From Paulownia fortunei (Eukaryota; Streptophyta; Magnoliopsida; Lamiales; Paulowniaceae), in the NCBI GenBank assembly GCA_019321725.1, contig CM033115.1, positions 8,070,673 to 8,134,672 on the forward strand: a stretch of 64,000 nt of DNA. Direction: 5' to 3'. The notes under the pieces were generated by a model. It made no database searches, was not told where the DNA came from, and was given only the letters and a program-made list of their open reading frames with translations. Below are positions 57,440 to 64,000 of the stretch, one piece after another (within the stretch, counting starts at the first letter, position 1; every line of letters starts with the position of its first letter). The position numbers and the translations under genes are program-made.

Positions 57440-59507
57440 AGTATCCAAGTCAAGGATCAATGAGATAGAACATCACTGATTCTGCTGAAACTTGCGTATA
57501 CGATGCAGGCTCAAAAGAAGGATGCCTCGTTCCATGGGTATTGGTGTGGTGACACTAGTGCATATATGCCGGTGCTTGTTTGGGAACAAGTACACTGAAC
57601 TACTCTACTTAAAAATTCACATTTGAAAATCTTCTATTATCGAATGAAAATTTATTTGTTATGATATTGAAAGAATTAGTCCTTATACTTGAGGCACCAT
57701 GGTAACCTTGTGCATAACATGTTGCATCTTGATGTATTTTCTAATTATATGACAATCATAAGGGGTTTATGTTAGATGTAACATCTTCATGTATGGAGGT
57801 TAATGAGTGGTCAACAAAGAATTTGTTACCTATCTAAATGAATAGGTAAATTTCCTATGTGTTCTATTGTACTTGACTCTGAAATTATTGGCCAAGGTTG
57901 ATAGAAATTAGACGTGGGGTTTTTTAATTGTTCATCATCGAGTCAAGCTACTAGGAATGGACACATAGTTATTGAGCTAATAGGTTTTTAACTAATAATC
58001 CATGCTTTAGACTCAATCAAGAAATTAGAGAATGGAAGGATCGTACTTGCATGGTATTCGTAATTGAAATAGGTTCGCATATTCGCCTAAGACTAGAAGT
58101 TATGATATACTGCTAGGTGTTTCCCATGACTTGAAGGTTAATTCCAAAAGGATTAATTAATTAAATTAATTAATTGAAATAATTAATTTATTCAACTAAG
58201 TCACAAGAGTTATCAGCCTACGACTAACTTAGAGTGAACCTAAGGGGTCACACACGAAACATAGACAAGTTTATTTCTAGCCTTCAAATTAATATAAATA
58301 TTGAATTAAATTAATTAATGTGATTAATGGAGCTTAAATAAATTCAAATATTGAATTAATTTAATTAATTAATTGGATTAATTGACTGAATCTAATTGGA
58401 TTGGGGAGCCTAATTGAAATATTTAATTAATTGATTGAATCAACTAATTAAGATAGGCTTAATTAATTCATTAGATAAATTAATTTAATTGATTGGATCA
58501 ATTAAATTAGAACATAATTGATTAATTAGGCCTAAGCCCATAAGGTGTGGGCTTGTAGAAAGTCCATTAGAAAATTAGATTGTAAATCCAATTCCTAGAG
58601 GAAGTTGGATTGAAAATGCAATTCCTAAGAGGTGATAAGTAAAAAGAAAAGTCGTTATGAAATAAAAAAACTTCATAATAGAGTTAGAAATAAAGAAGGA
58701 AGTCTAACATGGAAGGGACTTGAGGGAGACTTTTTAGCAAACCTCTTAGACGTTATTTTGGAGTGAGGAGACAACAGATTTTTGGCTGCAACAAGACTTG
58801 AAAATAGTCCTCTCTCTCTTGAAGAAAAATATTTTCTTCATCCCTAAAAATTTGTCCCTTCTTCCTCTTTTAATCTCCCAAAGTTTGCCAACATTTTGCC
58901 TAGTTTAATTTTGGATTCAATTGTTGAATTAAGAGTTTAATCAAATACCTAAAATACTAATTGTTAGTGTGTTCTTGTTTCAAATAAAATTATTTTAGGA
59001 TAGAATTATCAAATCAATAACTACTAGCATATGAACCTAAGGTCCTTTGGCCTGATGATATGGCTCTCATCTTATATAGGAGGAATGGAGAGGTTGAGTG
59101 TTCGAATCCCCATGGGTGCGTGTGTAACTTTAAAAAAAAATGCTACTAGCATATGATTCGATTGCAAATGAGCATCCAATATGTGGATACCATTTAAAGG
59201 ATAACAATTGGGGTCCTAGAAGTGAATTAGTTTTCAATCAAAGTGATTTGAATTAAAGAACTTGGAGATTCATTCATGGTGGGATAACAATTTGAATTAT
59301 TTCAATCCCTACATCAGTCGGAGTGTAAATCAAGGTAAAGGTTTCTAAAACCTTATTACTTTAAGTATCAAAAAATGCGCAACTGAATAATTGCAAAAAG
59401 GTTCCAAGTTTTATTTTTAATTACATGTGATGTAATATTTATTTTCATTATTGAATTTTTTTAAATTCTACTGTATATACATTTTCTGAGACCGCGCGAA
59501 CCCAACA
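57440..59507 (+). mobile_element. Plus-strand copia LTR, 5'-truncated
   Basis: Starts abruptly after the array at GTATCCAAGTCAAGGATC. It matches the reverse complement of 35360 down to 33344: CAATGAGATAGAACATC, CGTTCCATGGG, GAATTAGTCCTTATACTTGAGGC, AACCTAAGGGGTCACACACG and the end GCGCGAACCCAACA at 59507. The first 200 or so bases of the LTR are missing. The 190 bases after it, with several GCGCCTAGG motifs, resemble a copia leader, and a degenerate primer-binding site (TGGTAGTGGCAGCC, 59519-59532) may be present, so it is probably a 5' LTR. Confidence 0.75.
59035..59142 (+). mobile_element. Short tRNA-derived SINE
   Basis: A 108-base insertion in the copia LTR. It is flanked by perfect 14-base direct repeats CTACTAGCATATGA (59021-59034 and 59143-59156). 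Inside are a box A-like TGGCCTGATGATATGG, a box B-like GTTCGAATCC (59099-59108) and a short A-run near the 3' end (59132-59140). These are the features of a tRNA-derived SINE moved by LINE machinery. I cannot match it to a named family. Confidence 0.82.
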
Positions 59508-60380
59508 CAGACAAGATATGGTAGTGGCAGCCAAAAACAAAAATCCAGTGGTTAGGAGCCAAAAGGCTGCAGCTAGGTGCTACAAGGCAAAAATTGGGCG
59601 CCTAGGCACTCCAACATGAAAAAAACCTCTAAGATAGAATTTTAAGCGCCTAGGTGCTCAAAAAGTAGGCTTAGGCGCTACAAGTGTAAATTTTCCATCC
59701 CTACTTGATTTCAACAAGGAAACAAATCATAACAAATGGAGATAACTTGGGGAAAAAAGGGAATCATTCCTATTCATTCAGAAGCATACCTAGAGAGAGA
59801 AAAGAGGAGAAAAGACTAGAGGGATCAAGGAATTCACAAGAAGAAAAAAAGAAACAAGATTTGGAGAAGAAGATCTATCAAGCAGGGCATAGACATTTGA
59901 CACTCACTGAGTATTTCTCCAAAATTTAGTTTTTCTCTATTTTTCTCTTCCTTTTTCTTTTATCATGTCTATAAATTCTATTAGGATGTTTTTCAATTTT
60001 AGCATGAATTAATTTTTTTTTTTTAGGTTTATGATGTAGCCTAACTATGACATTTTAATTTTTTCTATCAATTCAGTTGATAATTTATTTTTTCTAATTA
60101 AGTGTTCAACATTGTTCTTAATGCCTTCATTTACTTGATCATTAATTAGATAAATTGTTAATCATAACGATGTGATAGGTGATCTATATGTCTAGTTCAT
60201 TGTATTGACTATCATACATTATATCTGAGATATGAATATACTTACATGGTTTATGTAATTGTTGCTTGAGATCCCCAAAACTTAATTAATTATGAGTTGT
60301 AGTAATTTAAATAGGAATATAGTTGATTAGCAATTAATAATATTTTTATTAGATCTTTTTTTTATTCAACATTGCTCGTG
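59508..60380. other. Copia leader remnant, then unassigned DNA
   Basis: 59508-59700 contains four related motifs (GGTGCTAC, GGGCGCCTAGGCAC, GCGCCTAGGTGC, TTAGGCGCTAC) and probably belongs to the copia leader. From about 59705 a 74-codon open stretch rich in Lys, Glu and Arg is present but resembles no family. The rest, to 60380, is AT-rich with nothing recognised. Confidence 0.45.
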
Positions 60381-60384
60381 TCAA

Positions 60385-60411
60385 GGTAGGGGTTTGGTAT
60401 GAACCCCTACC
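60385..60411. repeat. Perfect 10-bp inverted repeat (hairpin)
   Basis: GGTAGGGGTT (60385-60394) and AACCCCTACC (60402-60411) are separated by seven bases. It stands out in AT-rich sequence. Its role is unknown. Confidence 0.7.
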
Positions 60412-60689
60412 CATTTATTATGCAACTTAGACAAGCAAACCAAAGAACGTGACAAAGGAGTAAAAAATGAGTACTACTGCCTTTACAATAATTTCAATAC
60501 TACATAAAATGAAAATAAGGCAAATTTAACTTATCCATTCTAATAGATTCTTGGGTATTCATGTGGTTCAAAGAAATATATCTGATGCTGCTAACAAGCT
60601 AAATTAGCTATACTATCCACTATGATGTCTTCTTCTTTGAAGATGTTTGAAATTTTTACATTCAAAGTTACTCATCATCATCCGCAGCT

Positions 60690-61000
60690 TGAGGAGAAGG
60701 TGTTAAATTCGCCATGGCCCTAATGCAACCTTATATATAATGTATAAACCTGAGTGAATCTAGTTCAGTCCAAAGCTGAGATACCCCAAACTAAACACAA
60801 AATCCCAAACTATCAATGATCGCTTAAATCTCAGCCTCTGTATTCGTACCCTCATCCCCAATAAAATTGGCATATGTGAAAACAACCAAGCCATGAATAT
60901 TACAAAGTATCCCTCATATCCCAGCCAAACAATGATTCCCCTTTGAGGCACCATTGGTATTAAGCTTGAACTATCCCGATGATGAATATAACAAATGAAC
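60690..61000 (-). pseudogene. LINE-type RNase H fragment
   Basis: On the minus strand, from about 60975: FKLNTNGASKGNHCLAG, GILCNIHGLVVFTYANFIGD, EGTNTEAEI and, further on, LWTELDSLRFIH. This follows the plant reverse transcriptase-like RNase H domain (RVT_3): N-T-D-G-A-S-K-G-N, G-G-x-x-R-N, N-x-x-A-E, E-x-D-S. The first catalytic Asp reads Asn and stops interrupt it. It lies between copia and Tat-type sequence and is probably the 3' end of a truncated LINE. Confidence 0.7.
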
Positions 61001-61239
61001 AACTATCGGGAGAAGCTATTGAATAATTTAGGAGTTTTCAACTATCAATTAGAAGAGTAAATTTAAATTGAAGAAATAGAATATTAAATATTGAATGATT
61101 ATGGTAAAATCAGAAATCCTAGGTTGTTTAAGTTATTGTATTAAACCTTAATTACACTTAGTTTTGAATTATTTTATTTTATTTTAGTTTTGCAATCTTA
61201 AATTCCATCTTTTTAGATGAATGAAAAAAATGATCCGTC

Positions 61240-61685
61240 AAGGTCTCTCGTCCCAAGAAGGAGGTGGGCCGACTTAAGGATGACGTGAAAAAGGCCACTA
61301 TTGACTTGACTGAGTTGAGAACAAAGTATGATCGTGAGGTTTTATCGGGGAATAAGTTCCTTGAGTCTAAGAAAGGCAAGGCCTTTGTGTCTGGAGTGAA
61401 AGAAGATACCATTTTAAAATTAAGACTTCTTATGCCTTAATGGCATCGCCAGAGAGGGCAATAACTGTTTACAACCAAGTTATTCATGACTTGTGCCGCA
61501 CTCTAAGAGTGTCTAGTCGTGTTTTAAAGGAGGACGTGATGATTTTAGATCCTTTGGTGCTCGATGTTGATGAGGATGAGGTGGTGCCAACCGAAGATAT
61601 TACTTATGTTAATGTAGAGGGGGTCCCTATCGGCATAGCAGAGAGTAAGCTAGTTGATAGAGATGAAGCCCCCAGGGTCCAATAG
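61240..61685 (+). pseudogene. Antisense ORFs downstream of Tat-type pol
   Basis: Two plus-strand open stretches in different frames overlap by one base. The first (about 61240-61440) reads KKEVGRLKDDVKKATIDLTE and then FVSGVKEDTILKLR, a Lys/Glu-rich helix-forming stretch. It ends TAA inside TAATG. The second (61440-61685, 81 codons) reads MASPERAITVYNQVIHDLCR, ending in an acidic tail with DVDEDEVVPTED. They lie beyond the end of a minus-strand Tat-type pol, on the opposite strand. Some Tat-lineage elements are known to carry an extra antisense ORF there, of unknown function. Whether the two were one frame broken by an indel is an inference. Confidence 0.55.
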
Positions 61686-62342
61686 TTTAGTTGACTAAAT
61701 GGTTATGTGAAGCCTTAGATTTTCATTTCTAGCTAATAGTCTGTTATTTTAATTTCTAGACATGATCATGTGTTGCTATTTTTAGCGTTTTATTTTGGAT
61801 GATGGCATTGTCACTTTGTTTGATACTTGGACCTATTGATGTAATTGTTTCTCCATTTTTAATTGCAGTATTATTTTATCTTTAGAATTTTACTATGCTA
61901 TTGTACAATTGAGAAAGTATGTGAACTTCATGTGTACTTATCTCAAGGGATTTTCATGGTTACTCGAGGCTAAGCTTAAGCTAATCTCGAGGGGTAACTT
62001 ATGAATCCTGAGACAAGGCTTGCCTTCAACCTCAAGAGAAGTCGAGTTTTGGGAGTCAAGGATTGATTACTTTGTTGACCTCAAGGGAATCTCGTCAAAT
62101 TTCTGGGGTCTTGGCATTCATGTAACAATGCATACGAAGATAATTGAAGAAATGTTTATATGGGAGTTTATTAAAATTTTAAATTATAAACTGCATAAAA
62201 GTAAATAAAAAATTATTAACCTCCATGGGCAAATAAAAAAATTAACTAAATGCAGCTTTCCTAACAAACGATGTAAAATATTATCCTTCATGGGCAAACT
62301 TAAAAAAGAAAAAAACTTCTAAGCATAACTATCCATTCATTA
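61686..62342. other. 3' region of the Tat-type element
   Basis: Between the antisense ORFs and the end of pol no further domain is recognised. The stretch 61710-62340 is AT-rich with a few CTCGAGG-type motifs near 61950-62090. Confidence 0.4.
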
Positions 62343-64000
62343 CTAATAAAACTTCTTGAGGTTGACTATATTCTAAGTGCACGGCATATTTTGTCCATCC
62401 AAATGTTGCAACTTGTATGTGCCCGTGTTAATTATCTCTATCACCATGTATGCCCCCCTCCCCCCAAACTTTGGGTCCAACTTGCCAAGAGAGCATGTAA
62501 CCTATGCCCTTCTCATCACCAAATCTTCAACTTGAACGAGCTCTTGAATGCACCTTGCGATTATAAACCTTAGCTATTCTTGTTTTGTACATCTCTGCGT
62601 AGGAAGATGTTTTCTCCCTTTCTTTGACGACAAGGTCAAGTTCACTGTCAGTGCTTCATCATTGAGCTTAGGAGAGTAGTTCTTCACTCTCCAACTAAGT
62701 TCTCCAATCTCAGCTAGGGTAATAGCTTATGAGCCATATGTTAAGATAAATGGAGACTCTCCTATAGTGACTCGAAGGTGGTTCTAAAAGCCCAAAGTAC
62801 CTTGGGAGCTTATCTACCCATGCTCCCTCGTTGGCCCCCAATTAAGTCTTCAAGTATTATAAAGTAGTGCGGTTAGTAACCTTAGTGTGGCCTTTTGCAT
62901 GACTATTGCTAATTGAAGTGAAGAACTGCTTGATAGAAAAGTCTTTGCACCATGATTGAGTATCGGTATCAGATACAAGTGCTCTACATGTGATGCTTTT
63001 CTATAAGAACTTGATCACTTCAGTCTTTGTAAGCTTAGCCAAGGGTTCAACTTCCACCTTTTTTGTGAAATAGTCAATGACTATGATGAGAAACTTCTTT
63101 TGACCCATGACAGAAGGGAAAGGCCCTACAATGTTCATCCCCAATAAGCAAAGGGATATAGACTCTCCAAGGGTTGGATGAGTGCCATTGTTTGATGCTA
63201 AATATTGGCGTGTTTTTAGCCTGCACAATAATACTGAACTAATTCTCTCATATATTTGAGCATCATGGGCCAGAAGTATCCTTACCTTAATACTCTTTCT
63301 ATAAGAGCTTTCCCTCTGAGCTAATTACTGCATATCCCCTCATGAATCTCTTTAAGCACATAATTGGCCTTCTCTGGAGTCAAGCATTTAAGGTAAGGCT
63401 GTGGAAGCCCACTTGTAAAGTTCTCCATCAATCATGAAGAAGTGCATTGTCCTCACTTTCACCTTGCGGGCTTTCTTGGGGTCTTCAGGGAGTTCTTTAA
63501 TCATCAAGTATTTGATATTTCATCTTTCCAACTTAGCTTTTTTTCTTTAATGTCCAAAATCTCAAGCCCTTTGCCTTCAATTCCAAGTTTACATGAAGTG
63601 AGGAAAGTAATCTTCTAACTGTTGATTGGTAACATGGAACTTTATCTTAGCAAGTTGATCCACCATGATATTTTTTACTCTCGAAATTTGTCTAATGGTG
63701 TATTCCTTGAACTTGCTCAGTTAAGTCTTTTACCACGGTCAAGTATTTCACTTAATAATAAGTTGGGAGCCACTATAGATTGTGAGTTTATGAGCTCCCG
63801 CTACAAGTGTTAATTTCCCTCCTACTAAAAGCACTTTGTATTTCGCCTCATTGTTTGATGTTGAAATTCAAAATTTAAACATACTCCAACTTATCCCCTT
63901 GTGGGCTCTCTATAAGAATCCCTACTCCACTTCCTATAGAAGTGGAGGAGCCGACAATATGTAAAATCCAAGATGGGAGTGAACTGTTTGCATTATTTAT
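62343..64000 (-). pseudogene. Tat-type RNase H and integrase, broken, cut by window edge
   Basis: Read right to left from the window edge. RNase H shows HIVGSSTSIGSGVGI and ESPQGDKLEYV (63970-63870; the family's VDGSS Asp reads Val). The zinc-binding part is GKALIERVLRYGYFWPMM near 63310-63260. The core has LLGMNIVGPFP (the usual MDIVGP Asp reads Asn) and IIVIDYFTKKVEVEPLAKL (63150-63035). The C-terminal part has GTYKLQHLDGQNMPC near 62400 and LKKFY before a stop at 62343-62345. Tat lineage is assigned from DYFTKWVEAEPLA-like and LDG.P.PxxWN-like motifs. The start of pol lies beyond 64000. Confidence 0.82.

Noticed and set aside
59705..59929. 74-codon Lys/Glu-rich open frame as a gene
   Set aside because: Low complexity, no recognised domain, no supporting start context; insufficient to call a coding region.
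62448..62472. G-rich stretch on the minus strand as a polypurine tract
   Set aside because: It reads through as the Tat pol C-terminal stretch (LDPKFGGRGAYMVIEI) with pol continuing to 62343, so it is coding.

Overview
The window is AT-rich plant nuclear DNA made almost entirely of old, nested LTR retrotransposons. The evidence is Ty3/gypsy and Ty1/copia gag-pol domains, primer-binding sites complementary to tRNA, polypurine tracts, 5-bp target-site duplications (TSDs), and a short tRNA-like SINE. Every coding region carries stops or frameshifts. I see no intact host gene, no rRNA or tRNA gene and no CRISPR array. The setting resembles pericentromeric or other repeat-rich heterochromatin of a flowering plant; I cannot name the species.

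Left part (1-14785). A left-cut LTR (1-1862) is followed by a solo LTR (1953-4160 plus 14119-14780, TSD TCAAT). That solo LTR is split by a complete Ty3 element of the same LTR family (element A, 4161-14118, TSD CACTT/CCCTT). Element A has a gag-PR-RT-RH-IN-chromodomain-like order typical of Del/Tekay chromoviruses.

14786-27242. A minus-strand Athila-like Ty3 pol (PR, RT, RNase H, then IN) is split in its RNase H-IN linker by a composite at 17261-25247. The composite consists of two elements of a second Tekay-like family in opposite orientation: E1 on the minus strand and E2 on the plus strand inside it. Both have lost large pieces. E2 holds the best-preserved pol in the window.

27243-35580. 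Minus-strand Ty1/copia remains (gag start, long leader, primer-binding site, 2.2-kb LTR) enclose a badly decayed Tekay-like element D (27472-31435).

35581-47758. A minus-strand Tat-type element (376-bp LTR, primer-binding site TGGCACCGTCTGTAGG, gag start) is interrupted by a complete Tekay-like element C (35695-45574, TSD TGTTT).

47759-59720. Copia LTR pieces lie among sequence of uncertain origin. Within this stretch is the most unusual object of the window: a copia gag start (51580-52200) running into about 11 tandem copies of a ~485-bp gag-zinc-knuckle/protease segment (52203-57439). A second copia LTR (57440-59507) contains a 108-bp SINE with a perfect 14-bp TSD.

59721-64000. A LINE-type RNase H fragment (minus) is followed by the 3' half of another minus-strand Tat-type pol, with a plus-strand antisense ORF pair downstream of it, as known in some Tat elements.

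Nothing here looks like an undescribed functional system. The interest lies in the insertion order, the gag-PR tandem array, the SINE, the antisense ORF of the Tat element and a conserved GC-rich block inside otherwise divergent LTRs.
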